A DNA stretch of 16,380 nt. Origin: Halarsenatibacter sp964630835. GTDB taxonomy: Bacteria; Bacillota; Halanaerobiia; Halanaerobiales; Halarsenatibacteraceae. Under the pieces are notes generated by a model, which was given only the letters and a program-made list of their open reading frames with translations, did not search any database and was not told where the DNA came from. Positions 7,476 to 14,841 of this stretch are shown here, one piece after another. The translations under genes and the position numbers were made by a program. Location of the stretch: contig CAZVZM010000042.1 in NCBI GenBank assembly GCA_964630835.1, positions 1-16,380 on the forward strand, read 5' to 3'. The stretch's first letter is position 1, and each line of letters starts with the position of its first letter.

Positions 7476-9746
7476 TCAAAATCCGGATTTAAGAGATTCT
7501 AGTGCCGATTTAAGCGCCGGTTTTCCCCGGCGATAAAGGATTAGAAAAGCCAGTGCTGTAATTGCGATAAGAATAATAACCTTAAGCCGCAGAGAAGCTG
7601 CATCCACAGTATTTATCCTCCCATGAGTAAAGGCATAGTAAGCGGGTATTTTAGGGATATCTTCTTCCTCTCTGTCAACCTGATTAAATTTTTCGATGTA
7701 ATTTATCAGCGCCTGCCATACCTTTAAATTTCCCTCCTCATCTGCATCCGAGACGAAAAAATTTTCCATATTGTCAAAATCCAGAGGATTCCCTTCTTCA
7801 TCCCGGGGGGTGAGATCTATCCAGGGAATGATCGATTCCACCAGCGAAATCTGCGAAAGCATGTGAGAGTCCGTCACCAGCCGATAGAGTTTATCTTCGG
7901 CAAATTCCTCGAAATCTCCGTCTTCTTCTGTCTGAAGCCCTTCTCCCGTGTACAATTCTGCTTTCTCCACCGCTCTAAGTGGAATTACCGGCACATCGAC
8001 AAAGGGCAGCGTGAAAAGCACGGCATTGTCGGGATCAAAGCTATATCTAAGCCCGGAAAAATGCATGAAATGCTTATCTGATTCCACCTGAGGTATAAAT
8101 GCGGCAACCTCAAGAAGCGTTTCTACTTCCTCCCCTTTAAGGTGGGCTGTTACAAGGGGAAAACCAAAATTATCTTCAGGGTCTTTCCCCAGAGAAACTG
8201 GGCTTATAAGATCATAGTAGGTTATTTCCCCTTTAGAGCCCCCGGGGAAAATCTCGCCCCTTATCTGGCCGTTGCCCTGAAAAGCAATATGTACCTCCTC
8301 GCCCAGCTCCCTCTGCGCCTCAAAACGCATGGCATCTGTAACAAAATTGCCCATGGAATTTTCTCCCGTGTAGGGCTCTTTTTTAAGACTGAAATCGCTT
8401 CTCAAAACAGGGGATTTTACATCCTCTATCTGTCCTCCGGATACATCCAGCATAAGTTCATTCAGCTCTTCAATATAACCATCAACTCTCTCCGATATTT
8501 CCGGACAGGGAGGGATATCCCTATCTAAATCGATAAGTTCATAATTGTCAATAAAAATTTCATCAGTCTCAGGATTTAAGGATATATCCATCCGCCCCAG
8601 TTTCTCCAGATAAGCTCCGGCCTGAACTATATATGTATCGCCCGCGCGCTTCGGACTGGCAAGAACATCATGAGAGTGGCCACCCACTATTATATCAAGG
8701 CCCTCTACCTCCTCTGCCAGCTCTTTATCCTCCTCCAGGCCTGCATGAGTCAGTGCGATGGTAATATGCGCCCCCCTATCCTCAAATTCATCCACAAGTT
8801 CCCGGGCAGTATCTGCCGGGTCCCGAAACTCAAGTTCCCCGGTATCGGGAGCTATAGAAAAAGCCTGCTCCCCTATAAGGCCAAAAACGGCCACCTTAAT
8901 ATCATCATTATCATCACTATTACCGCTGCCATCGCTGTCATAAGTTTTGACTATCCCTTTTGTATTTCCTTCAGTCTTTGCCTCTTTTTCTCCTGCAATC
9001 TCATCTCTTAAATACTTTAAACCCTTTTCAGACTGAGACTGAATTTCCTGAAGCTCCCGCCGCTTTTCAGCGAGGAAAATTATCTCCTCCTGTCGATAAT
9101 AATCGGCAAACTTTTCCTCTCCCCCGGGTTCAATATTACTGGCCAGAAAGGCAGTTTTATTATGAGCTTCAGGATAGCCCGCATCCTGGAGATATTTTTT
9201 AAGAACATCAACACCATAGTCAAACTCGTGATTGCCAATTACAATGCCATCATAGCCAATATCCTGCATTAAATTTAACTCCGCCGCCCGCCCCTCTGAG
9301 GCCAGCCAGCTAAAGGGAGTGCCTCCAATTATATCGCCGCCGCTAAAAAGCAAAACCGGCCTCCCGCTCTCAGCACACTCTCTTCGGATATCGTTTACCG
9401 CTCGGGCAAGTCTGGTCATTCCACCTCTGCTTTTATCTCCTCTTTTTTCGCTGTTTTCAAAGTTACTTCCAAAGTCAAGGACCGGCGTATGCGGAATAAC
9501 TTCGGAGTGTTCATCATTGGTATGAAGCAGAGTTAATTTTACTTCTTCTGCTGCTTCCACCTCTGTCTCTACCTCATTTCCAGACTCCATATCTTCTGTC
9601 CCAGCTGACTCAGCCAATGCCAGTTCAGCTGAAATTTTTCCCTGACTAAACCCTAAAGTTTCAGAAAAAAGACAATATACAGTCATAACTGCGATGAGGG
9701 TTAAAGCTCCAGCTGCAAATTTTGTATATCTGCCTGAAAATTTCAC
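7476..9746 (-). CDS. Membrane-anchored 5'-nucleotidase / metallophosphatase (UshA-like)
   Basis: A 756-residue extracytoplasmic phosphoesterase. Start is GTG at 9744-9746 with GGGGGAG 5 bases upstream. A signal or anchor helix at about 11-28 is followed by an acidic linker. The calcineurin-like domain has the dimetal motifs TNDEH (D78, H80), GGD (136-138), GNHEFD (171-176), THAG (H334) and GGHSHD (355-360). The C-terminal nucleotidase domain starts near SPVLRSDFSLKKEPYTGENSMGNFVTDAM and includes FQGNGQIRGEI and the substrate-side SPVSLGKDPEDNFGFPLV. A second membrane helix (about 722-738) plus basic tail ends the protein, so it is probably held outside the membrane at both ends. An Asp/Ser/Gly-rich insertion at about 252-283 is unusual. 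Likely substrates are nucleotides or UDP-sugars (family inference). Confidence 0.87.
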   Translation of the reverse strand: MKFSGRYTKFAAGALTLIAVMTVYCLFSETLGFSQGKISAELALAESAGTEDMESGNEVETEVEAAEEVKLTLLHTNDEHSEVIPHTPVLDFGSNFENSEKRGDKSRGGMTRLARAVNDIRRECAESGRPVLLFSGGDIIGGTPFSWLASEGRAAELNLMQDIGYDGIVIGNHEFDYGVDVLKKYLQDAGYPEAHNKTAFLASNIEPGGEEKFADYYRQEEIIFLAEKRRELQEIQSQSEKGLKYLRDEIAGEKEAKTEGNTKGIVKTYDSDGSGNSDDNDDIKVAVFGLIGEQAFSIAPDTGELEFRDPADTARELVDEFEDRGAHITIALTHAGLEEDKELAEEVEGLDIIVGGHSHDVLASPKRAGDTYIVQAGAYLEKLGRMDISLNPETDEIFIDNYELIDLDRDIPPCPEISERVDGYIEELNELMLDVSGGQIEDVKSPVLRSDFSLKKEPYTGENSMGNFVTDAMRFEAQRELGEEVHIAFQGNGQIRGEIFPGGSKGEITYYDLISPVSLGKDPEDNFGFPLVTAHLKGEEVETLLEVAAFIPQVESDKHFMHFSGLRYSFDPDNAVLFTLPFVDVPVIPLRAVEKAELYTGEGLQTEEDGDFEEFAEDKLYRLVTDSHMLSQISLVESIIPWIDLTPRDEEGNPLDFDNMENFFVSDADEEGNLKVWQALINYIEKFNQVDREEEDIPKIPAYYAFTHGRINTVDAASLRLKVIILIAITALAFLILYRRGKPALKSALESLKSGF

Positions 9747-9944
9747 TCTAACTCCCCCTATAAGCCCCTGTTATTCTGCAATCTCATATCTTCTGTTCGG
9801 CTATCCATTTACATGTATGCTTTGAGGATTATGAAATGAGCATATTAAATGTATCTATGGGCGGGGTTTCTCTAATTTATATCACAGCGGGTTTCAAAGC
9901 GGGTTGCCAAATTTCCTGTTCATTGCCAATTTAGATTGATAAAT

Positions 9945-10829
9945 CTATTTGTTCTTCTCCATCTCAGTTGATGAGTTTGCAAATGATGAGTTTGCAAAAA
10001 TATCATCCCCCAGAGCAATGTCCACTGCCCTATCCGCATGTAAATATGTGGTGTCAAATAAAGGTATTCCCTCACCCCTACCAGTATTTTTATCGGTATT
10101 TTTAAAAGCTCTGAATTTTTTCAGGGAAAGAAAAATTTTCCCGGTTCTATTTTCCCCTTCATCACTATTGCTTTCTTCTTTTGCCTCTGTCTCCGCATTA
10201 AAAAGAAGAGGAAGTTCCGTGCAGGCTAAAAGCGCACATTCTATATCTCGCTTTTTAACCATATCAGCTATAATTCCCCTCAATACTTCCTGAGATTCCT
10301 CCCTGAAAACATCAGAAATTAGTTCTTCATAGATAATATCGTGTATCACATCTCTGTCATCTTCCTCCGGAATTTCAACTTCAATGCCGTATCTTTCTCT
10401 CAGTCGTTTGCTGTAAAAATCCTGTTCCATGGTAAATTTTGTCCCCAGAAGCCCCGTTTTGCAGAAACCTTCATTTTTTAATTTCTCCCCCGCACAATCA
10501 GCTATATGCAGGAGAGGAATATCAACTGCCTTCTCCACCTCTCCAGCCGTTTTATGCATGGTATTGGCACAGATTAAAAGAATGTCCGCTCCCGCCCTGC
10601 TGAGATTTTTCCCCAGGCCGGACAATCTCTCGGCCAGCTCCTGCCAGCGTCCCTGATGCTGCAGCTCTTCGATGCGGGCAAAGTCTACAGAATGCATCAA
10701 TATCTCGGCCGAATGCGGCTCACCCAGTCTATTTTTAACCATCTTATTGATGAGTCGATAATAATCCACAGTTGAAGTCCAGCTCATACCTCCTATAACG
10801 CCAATGATCTTCATCTCTTCACCTTCCAT
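9945..10829 (-). CDS. Aspartate/glutamate racemase family protein
   Basis: A 294-residue cofactor-independent amino acid racemase relative. It starts with IIGVIGGMSWTSTVDYYR and has the two catalytic cysteines, C87 in ICANTMHK and C203 in LLACTELPLL. The ATG at 10829 is preferred over the ATG at residue 6 because GGAGGG lies 6 bases before it. Between TELPLL and the conserved end PLFDTTYLHADRAVD, where relatives have about ten residues, there are about 45 charged low-complexity residues (211-255). The C-terminus carries a tandem FANSS repeat and then STEMEKNK, which is encoded by DNA resembling a transposon end. Rep lies 84 bases upstream on the same strand. Substrate (Asp, Glu or other) cannot be told. 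Confidence 0.82.
   Translation of the reverse strand: MEGEEMKIIGVIGGMSWTSTVDYYRLINKMVKNRLGEPHSAEILMHSVDFARIEELQHQGRWQELAERLSGLGKNLSRAGADILLICANTMHKTAGEVEKAVDIPLLHIADCAGEKLKNEGFCKTGLLGTKFTMEQDFYSKRLRERYGIEVEIPEEDDRDVIHDIIYEELISDVFREESQEVLRGIIADMVKKRDIECALLACTELPLLFNAETEAKEESNSDEGENRTGKIFLSLKKFRAFKNTDKNTGRGEGIPLFDTTYLHADRAVDIALGDDIFANSSFANSSTEMEKNK
9951..9975 (+). repeat. Transposon-end-like sequence at the 3' end of the racemase gene
   Basis: GTTCTTCTCCATCTCAGTTG matches positions 2-21 of the window except for two bases, and both run in the plus direction. It encodes the last residues of the racemase (STEMEKNK), so the gene end may have been formed by an inserted and decayed element. Being coding DNA, chance or selection could also explain it. 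Confidence 0.3.
9969..9998. repeat. 15-bp tandem duplication inside the racemase gene
   Basis: TGATGAGTTTGCAAA occurs twice without a gap (9969-9983, 9984-9998). It keeps the frame and encodes FANSSFANSS near the C-terminus. It looks like a recent slippage event. Confidence 0.8.
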
Positions 10830-10847
10830 ACAATACCCTCCATCTGT

Positions 10848-10876
10848 TTTATATGTTTTATCGCTTTACCCGTCGA
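10848..10876 (-). promoter_or_regulatory. Possible promoter of the racemase gene
   Basis: TCGACG (10871-10876), 17 bases, TATAAA (10848-10853) on the minus strand, ending about 20 bases before the ATG. The -35 matches only four of six, and the gene could also be read from the rep transcript. An ATTGATCAAT palindrome (10899-10908) lies upstream. Confidence 0.35.
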
Positions 10877-10913
10877 GTGAACCTGTCTTCTGCCGGACAT
10901 TGATCAATCATGT

Positions 10914-12185
10914 CTAATTGATGCCTGTATTCCAGCCCATTTCCTTCATCTCCTCTATTTCCTCGCTATCTTCTCCTTCTCTGTAATCAGTTTCATCACC
11001 TTTTTTGATCCTCTCATTTTCCCCATTTTTGCTATCCTGACGCCTTCTGCGGTGTTTTTCCAGGATTTCCTCCACTTCCTGGGGAGTATCAATTTCCCTT
11101 TCGCTCCAGTCCCTAAGCAAAGTTATGGTATAGGAAAGCGAACGATTTTTGCTGTTTAAGCCGGTAAGTTCCAGAGCCTTTTTGAGAAGTTTTTTATCAC
11201 CTTCTGCTTCCATAAGCTTTTCCCTCTCAAAATCAGTGGGATAACGAGAAAATACCCGATGAAACATTTCCTCTATCACCCGGGGCAAACTACTTTCCTC
11301 TTTTATCCGATTTGAGTCCTCGGAGTTCAGACGATCAAACTCCGAAGATTCTTCAGCAGCAGGTAAAGATTTTGATTTCTCTCCGCTTTTACCGGTTTTC
11401 TCTCCGTTTACGTCAGTTTTCTTCCTGCGCGCGCAATCTTCTTCTTCTTTATTTTCTGATGTAGTCTCTGCAGTAATCTCTGAAGTAATCTCTGGTATTG
11501 CGGTTTCAGATTCCTGGGTTCGATGTTTCATATTGTCGTTTCGATGTTTCATTTTGATTTCTCGATGTTGCAGATTGAAACCTCGATGTTTCATTTTGTT
11601 ATCTCGACCATTAAATTTTGAAACGTCGGAGCTATCAACATTTTTGTTCATTTCATTCCCATTTGGATTTTTGTTATTTTTTTCGCTTGATTTTTCTGAG
11701 GATTTGGAATTAGATATGATACCTTTTTCTTTAAGGCAGTCAGCTATTGATCTGTACATGCTGTCAAATTTGTAACCCTCCAGGTGATAACCTTTCTTAA
11801 GAAGATCTTTGTTAACTTTTATGAGGTTTACCCTATATTGTTTCGTATTATCCCATCTGTATTCGGGATTTGTGCGGGACTCGAGATATCCCATTTCTTC
11901 CAGTTTTTTTACATACCTGGAGAGGGTGGCTTTGCTTTTATCGAGCATTAATTCTTCAGCAAGATCGTCCATAGTCTTGTATACCCAGCCGCCTGACTTG
12001 TTGATATTAATATTTTCACCCTCAGATTTAGCGCGCTTTTTTTCCTCCTCTATGTATTGATCAAAATCCTTTCTTCTCTCCATCCAGTAGATAAATTGAT
12101 TTAATATGAGGGCAAATTTAAAATCTCCGGTGAGTTCTACAAGCTCCTCTTTAATGACCACGCGCTTGAGTCTTTTTGGTGCCAT
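10914..12185 (-). CDS. DnaD-like winged-helix replication initiation protein
   Basis: A 423-residue protein of the kind found in plasmids and phages of Firmicutes. Residues 10-140 hold a winged-helix domain: ELTGDFKFALILNQFIYWMER, then WVYKTMDDLAEELMLDKSKA (67-86) with recognition helix TLSRYVKKLEEMGYLE and a wing ending QYRVNLIKV. Residues 155-300 are a hydrophilic linker rich in Ser, Lys and Glu. Residues 300-375 look like a DnaD C-terminal domain, with the hallmark SYTITLLRDWSEREIDTPQEVEE. The linker at about 194-222 is four seven-residue repeats around KMKHR, because the DNA there is a row of 21-bp iterons. ATG at 12183-12185 follows an AGGGGGG site about 11 bases away. The layout resembles RepA_N plasmid initiators, with origin inside the gene, but the sequence is not clearly that family. 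A long leader with an antisense RNA lies upstream and the par genes further upstream. Confidence 0.72.
   Translation of the reverse strand: MAPKRLKRVVIKEELVELTGDFKFALILNQFIYWMERRKDFDQYIEEEKKRAKSEGENININKSGGWVYKTMDDLAEELMLDKSKATLSRYVKKLEEMGYLESRTNPEYRWDNTKQYRVNLIKVNKDLLKKGYHLEGYKFDSMYRSIADCLKEKGIISNSKSSEKSSEKNNKNPNGNEMNKNVDSSDVSKFNGRDNKMKHRGFNLQHREIKMKHRNDNMKHRTQESETAIPEITSEITAETTSENKEEEDCARRKKTDVNGEKTGKSGEKSKSLPAAEESSEFDRLNSEDSNRIKEESSLPRVIEEMFHRVFSRYPTDFEREKLMEAEGDKKLLKKALELTGLNSKNRSLSYTITLLRDWSEREIDTPQEVEEILEKHRRRRQDSKNGENERIKKGDETDYREGEDSEEIEEMKEMGWNTGIN
11521..11625. repeat. Tandem 21-bp iterons inside the rep gene, probable origin
   Basis: Four direct 21-bp units begin at 11521, 11542, 11563 and 11584, each starting CGATGTT; units 1, 2 and 4 share CGATGTTTCAT. 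A fifth degenerate unit starts CGACC at 11605. A 21-bp period equals two helical turns and seven codons, as expected for initiator binding sites within a reading frame. A separate 12-bp doublet (AGTAATCTCTG) sits nearby at about 11471-11494. In RepA_N-type theta plasmids the origin lies within rep in such repeats (established); its function here is inferred. Confidence 0.7.
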
Positions 12186-12396
12186 AAATAATAAAACCCC
12201 CCTGATCCAATTTGCTGCCGGAGGGAAGGTTTAATGGAGGTATTAAAGGATAAATGAGATAAAAATATTATATATTATATGACATTTGTGGAAATATATT
12301 GCGATGAAGATTAATTAAGATGACATTAAAAGTTTAAATATCCTCTAATATTCATGGCAGGCCAGTCCAATAACCCACTAAATATTTTTGATATTC

Positions 12397-12425
12397 TTGC
12401 ACTGATACCTCATATTTGATATACT
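12397..12425 (+). promoter_or_regulatory. Promoter of the antisense RNA
   Basis: TTGCAC (12397-12402), an exact 17-base spacer, and TATACT (12420-12425) on the plus strand. Transcription would start near 12432 and meet a strong terminator about 90 bases later, opposing rep. Confidence 0.6.
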
Positions 12426-12431
12426 GAGGTC

Positions 12432-12522
12432 AGAATTGAAAATGTGTGTGCGTGGGTTGGACTACCTGTTGAGGAGACCTATCTTTGCTTCTCCTTCACT
12501 CCTGGCAGGTAGTTATTTTTTT
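12432..12522 (+). ncRNA. Candidate counter-transcribed RNA controlling rep
   Basis: A unit of about 90 nt defined by the promoter at 12397-12425 and the terminator ending at 12522. It lies wholly inside the rep leader on the opposite strand, so it is fully complementary to the rep mRNA 5' region including hairpin I and one arm of the alternative fold. It has an unstructured 5' part (about 12432-12460, GU-rich) and a large 3' stem-loop, the usual design of plasmid antisense RNAs such as those of pSK41, pIP501 or pT181. No sequence match to a known RNA family is claimed. Likely action is to lower Rep synthesis and set copy number. Confidence 0.6.
12461..12522 (+). terminator. Terminator of the antisense RNA
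   Basis: ACTACCTG (12461-12468) and CAGGTAGT (12506-12513) form an 8-bp stem that continues as AGGAG (12472-12476) with CTCCT (12499-12503), followed by TATTTTTTT (12514-12522). It is strong in the plus direction and has no T tract on the minus strand, so it would not stop rep. Confidence 0.8.
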
Positions 12523-12545
12523 ATCTTTTATCTTTCTCTATCACA

Positions 12546-12574
12546 ATTCTACTATTAAATAAAATCCCTGTCAA
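12546..12574 (-). promoter_or_regulatory. rep promoter
   Basis: On the minus strand TTGACA (12569-12574) is a perfect -35, followed by exactly 17 bases and TAGAAT (12546-12551). This is the best promoter in the right half of the window. The start would be near 12539, directly beyond the antisense RNA terminator, so the rep transcript covers that whole RNA in reverse. Confidence 0.7.
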
Positions 12575-12834
12575 AAAAAAATACATATGTAATTATCTAT
12601 TTAATCGTATGGATACTCTAATGTATAAATATATATTTCAGAATATTATATTAAAAATATTCTATTCTAATAAAATCATTTTAAATGAATTAGATTTAAC
12701 TTCTGCATGAAAATAATTATGTGTTAAAAAAATATATCGGCAAAAATAATGATATTTTAAAAAAGATAGCATTATAGGTTTTAAAACTGCATGAGCTAAA
12801 TATAATGAAATATTTATATAAATTTCATGATTGA

Positions 12835-12940
12835 TTGCACTGCGATAAGCCCGTATACTGGGTATTTTCTTGGTTGATTATATGATTTGGCGGTGATTAT
12901 AATTTTGAAATCATAATTATATCAACTTTATTCAATTCAA
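12835..12940 (+). repeat. 105-bp inverted-ended element, copy 1
   Basis: Starts TTGCACTGCGATAAGCC and ends AACTTTATTCAATTCAA, so its ends are imperfect inverted repeats. Internally GATTATAA, AAAT, ATATC and ACTTTAT fall at the same offsets as in the copies at 15299-15403 and 15473-15578. It is the most diverged copy. It lies on the rep side of the par genes. Confidence 0.55.
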
Positions 12941-13229
12941 TCATGATTAAAGCGCATAAAATATATTGTGGGGGATAAAATGAGAAGTGAGTATTCCTTT
13001 TATATTTAAATTGTCAAGATAAAAAATTTACTTCATCGTCTAAAATTTTGGGGGATACAGGTATCGCTTCTGTTCCTCCGCGGCCAAAATGATAATGGCT
13101 TACCGTTATAAGATTCTGTTAATCTGTAATCTTTACATAACAAAAATCAGGCTTATAAGGATCGGTCAGTGCATTAGTCCCGTCAGCGAATTAAAAATAT
13201 AAATATGTCCCCACCATTTTAATTTTATA

Positions 13230-13500
13230 ACAAATCCACTCAATTAATATAATATTAAGAAAATTAATAAATAATTATTTACGTATTTATTTTATTATAT
13301 GCGTACATAAATGTATATGTGTATTAATATTTAAATAAACATATATACGAAAATATCATGATATATAAATACAATGATATAAATAAGTAAATACATATTT
13401 ATATAAAAACATAATTATATAAAGATACATTAAGATAAATATTTAAATATACATTAATTTAAATGTACATTTAATTATTTTTCATATGTGTACATGCATA
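13230..13500. other. Extremely AT-rich block
   Basis: About 270 bases made almost wholly of A and T in TATA, AAATA and ATTTA runs, broken by rare GTACAT-type steps. Similar but shorter blocks lie at about 15045-15200 and 15580-15665. Such DNA melts easily, so a duplex-unwinding role at an origin or a bent centromere region is possible. No exact iteron was found within it. Confidence 0.5.
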
Positions 13501-13505
13501 ACCAG

Positions 13506-13529
13506 GAAAGATATCATATGATATCTTTC
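13506..13529. promoter_or_regulatory. Perfect 24-bp palindrome downstream of the par operon
   Basis: GAAAGATATCAT (13506-13517) is followed at once by its reverse complement (13518-13529), 21 bases after the end of the ParA-partner gene. There is no T tract, so it is not a typical terminator. A centromere (parS-like) site or operator is possible; canonical ParB parS sequence is not matched. Confidence 0.45.
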
Positions 13530-13550
13530 ACTTAATATCAAAAATAAGCG

Positions 13551-14057
13551 TTAATAATATTCTTCAATAAGCTCCTTTAAAGCGGCAATTAGATCATCAT
13601 CGGGAGAATAACTGACGCGGAGCTCCTCAAAAAAACTGTCATCAAGATTCTTTAATAGGAGCCAGCCCAGTTCAATGGCATCCTGTTTGGAGAGAAGTAT
13701 ATTTAATTCTCGGCGAAATTTTCTTTTGCAATCGGTAAAATCATCATCCATATCGGGCTTAACCTTAAAGGAGGTCTGATATTCCTCCTGTTGACGCCAG
13801 CCCCGCGATGATTTATGTTCGGCAGTTGATTTCTTTTGATCTTCTTTGTCAGTTTTCTGATTTGTGGTGGATTCATCGATTGAAATATCACCATCATCCT
13901 CTGCAGCTTCAAGATCTTTCTCCTTCTTATCCCTGACTTCATCTTTTTTTTCTTCCTCGGTGTCTTTTTCTTTTTCTCTTTGTTTTTTTAGTCTTTCCCC
14001 AATATTTTGAAATAATTTTTCGCTGTTTGAGCTCATTGAACTTCTGTCGTCTGACAT
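13551..14057 (-). CDS. Small charged ParA-partner protein (candidate centromere-binding protein)
   Basis: A 168-residue protein with no recognised family. Residues 12-50 (SEKLFQNIGERLKKQREKEK and on) are a highly charged likely coiled coil, 51-95 an acidic to polar linker, and 104-168 a compact helical domain (FTDCKRKFRRELNILLSKQD, then IELGWLLLKNLDDSFFEELR and DDDLIAALKELIEEYY). It has neither a ParB nuclease-like motif nor a HTH I can point to. The ATG at 14057 overlaps the parA end by 25 bases and has GGAGG 10 bases upstream; an ATG at 14036, overlapping the parA stop in ATGA, is the alternative. Position right behind parA argues that it is the partition adaptor. Confidence 0.6.
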   Translation of the reverse strand: MSDDRSSMSSNSEKLFQNIGERLKKQREKEKDTEEEKKDEVRDKKEKDLEAAEDDGDISIDESTTNQKTDKEDQKKSTAEHKSSRGWRQQEEYQTSFKVKPDMDDDFTDCKRKFRRELNILLSKQDAIELGWLLLKNLDDSFFEELRVSYSPDDDLIAALKELIEEYY

Positions 14058-14818
14058 AATTCCATAACCTCCCTGGCCAGAGCCTGATAGTTTTTTGCTC
14101 CTCTTGCCCTGCCATCATATTCAAATATGGATTGGTTGTTGCTCTGGGCTTCTTTCAGGGTGGTATTGGTTTTTATCAGGGTATCAAATACCTTTCCTTT
14201 AAAGTAATTGTTAATTTTTTCTGTCATCTCTTTATGCAATCTCAATCTACCATCATGCATGGTTATAAGTACGCCCATAATTTTTAGTTCGGAATTTGTT
14301 TCCTCCTGTATTTCTTCAATTGTAGAAAGAAGCATATCAATTCCATAAAGAGCATATACTTCAGCCTGCATTGGTATTATGACAAAATCAGAAGCACTTA
14401 AAGCATTAATTGTTAATATACCAAGCGCGGGAGGACAATCTATTACTATAAAATCGTATTCTTCTCTAATAGAATTCGTTATTGATCGAGACAGGAGAGA
14501 GGCTGAACTAATTCTGCGTGTAAATTCGATCTCCGCTCCAGATAATTCAAAAGCAGATGGAATAATATCGAGATTATCGTGATCGGTATCTTTAATAACG
14601 CTGCCCAATGGAAGCTCTTTATCCCTCAGAACATCATATATTGACTGTTTTTGAGCATAACAGTCAATGCCAACGGTATTGGATAGGTTCATCTGAGGAT
14701 CAAGATCCATGATTAAAGTATTGTTTTGTTCTTCTGCCAGGGCATATCCGAGATTATGGGTGGTAGTGGTCTTCCCCACCCCCCCCTTTTGATTAACTAT
14801 ACTAATTATATTTGCCAT
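14033..14818 (-). CDS. parA: ParA/Soj-type partition ATPase
   Basis: A 261-residue ATPase that segregates DNA by forming gradients on the nucleoid. It begins MANIISIVNQKGGVGKTTTT; the deviant Walker A KGGVGKTT (11-18) has both signature lysines. MDLDPQMNLS (37-46) is the A' motif and FIVIDCPP (123-130) Walker B. A late block reads FDTLIKTNTTLKEAQSNNQSI. There is no N-terminal HTH, so it is the short Soj-like form. The ATG at 14818 has GAGGTGA 5 bases upstream; an upstream extension to 14905 lies in non-coding leader and is rejected. It overlaps the partner gene by 25 bases, showing a two-gene operon. A Soj on the chromosome is possible, but ParB is absent and a rep gene lies close. Confidence 0.88.
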   Translation of the reverse strand: MANIISIVNQKGGVGKTTTTHNLGYALAEEQNNTLIMDLDPQMNLSNTVGIDCYAQKQSIYDVLRDKELPLGSVIKDTDHDNLDIIPSAFELSGAEIEFTRRISSASLLSRSITNSIREEYDFIVIDCPPALGILTINALSASDFVIIPMQAEVYALYGIDMLLSTIEEIQEETNSELKIMGVLITMHDGRLRLHKEMTEKINNYFKGKVFDTLIKTNTTLKEAQSNNQSIFEYDGRARGAKNYQALAREVMELCQTTEVQ

Positions 14819-14826
14819 AAATATCA

Positions 14827-14841
14827 CCTCAAAATGAGAGG
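14827..14841 (-). promoter_or_regulatory. Small hairpin over the parA ribosome binding site
   Basis: On the minus strand CCTC (14838-14841) pairs with GAGG (14827-14830), the core of the parA ribosome binding site, around seven bases. Flanking TATC and GATA could add pairs. It may damp parA translation. Confidence 0.3.

Larger units (their letters stand above)
12186..12539 (-). promoter_or_regulatory. Long structured leader of the rep mRNA
   Basis: About 350 nt lie between the rep promoter and the ATG, with no useful coding frame. Two competing folds are visible. Hairpin I pairs 12461-12468 with 12506-12513 (ACTACCTG/CAGGTAGT) plus an inner AGGAG/CTCCT stem. The alternative pairs the strand at 12452-12468 with 12358-12378: GTGGGTT/AACCCAC, GGACT/AGTCC and CCTG/CAGG, 16 pairs with small bulges, enclosing a CTGA-CCTCA...TGAGG-TCAG hairpin. 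They share 12461-12468, so only one can form. This is the logic of an attenuated or antisense-regulated rep leader (inference). No T-tract attenuator was found. Confidence 0.55.
12575..13550. other. AT-rich non-coding region between rep and the par genes
   Basis: No gene is visible. It holds an AGAATATT/AATATTCT hairpin (12640-12663), the first 105-bp element (12835-12940), a GC-richer island (about 13045-13190), an extremely AT-rich block (13230-13500) and a 24-bp palindrome (13506-13529). Short frames such as one starting at ATG 12979 after GGGGGA end after about nine codons. Confidence 0.6.

Noticed and set aside
12397..12404. TTGCACTG in the antisense RNA promoter as part of the 105-bp family
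   Set aside because: Similarity stops after eight to ten bases; more simply it is a -35 box.
13040..13175. Possible fourth 105-bp element (minus strand, starting ATGCACTG at 13174)
   Set aside because: Only isolated blocks such as GATTAACAGAAT match, with inconsistent spacing; too weak to call.
13703..14124. Frames of 79 and 61 residues overlapping the par genes
   Set aside because: Out-of-frame shadows of the ParA-partner gene, Lys/Arg-rich from its codon use, without start signals.
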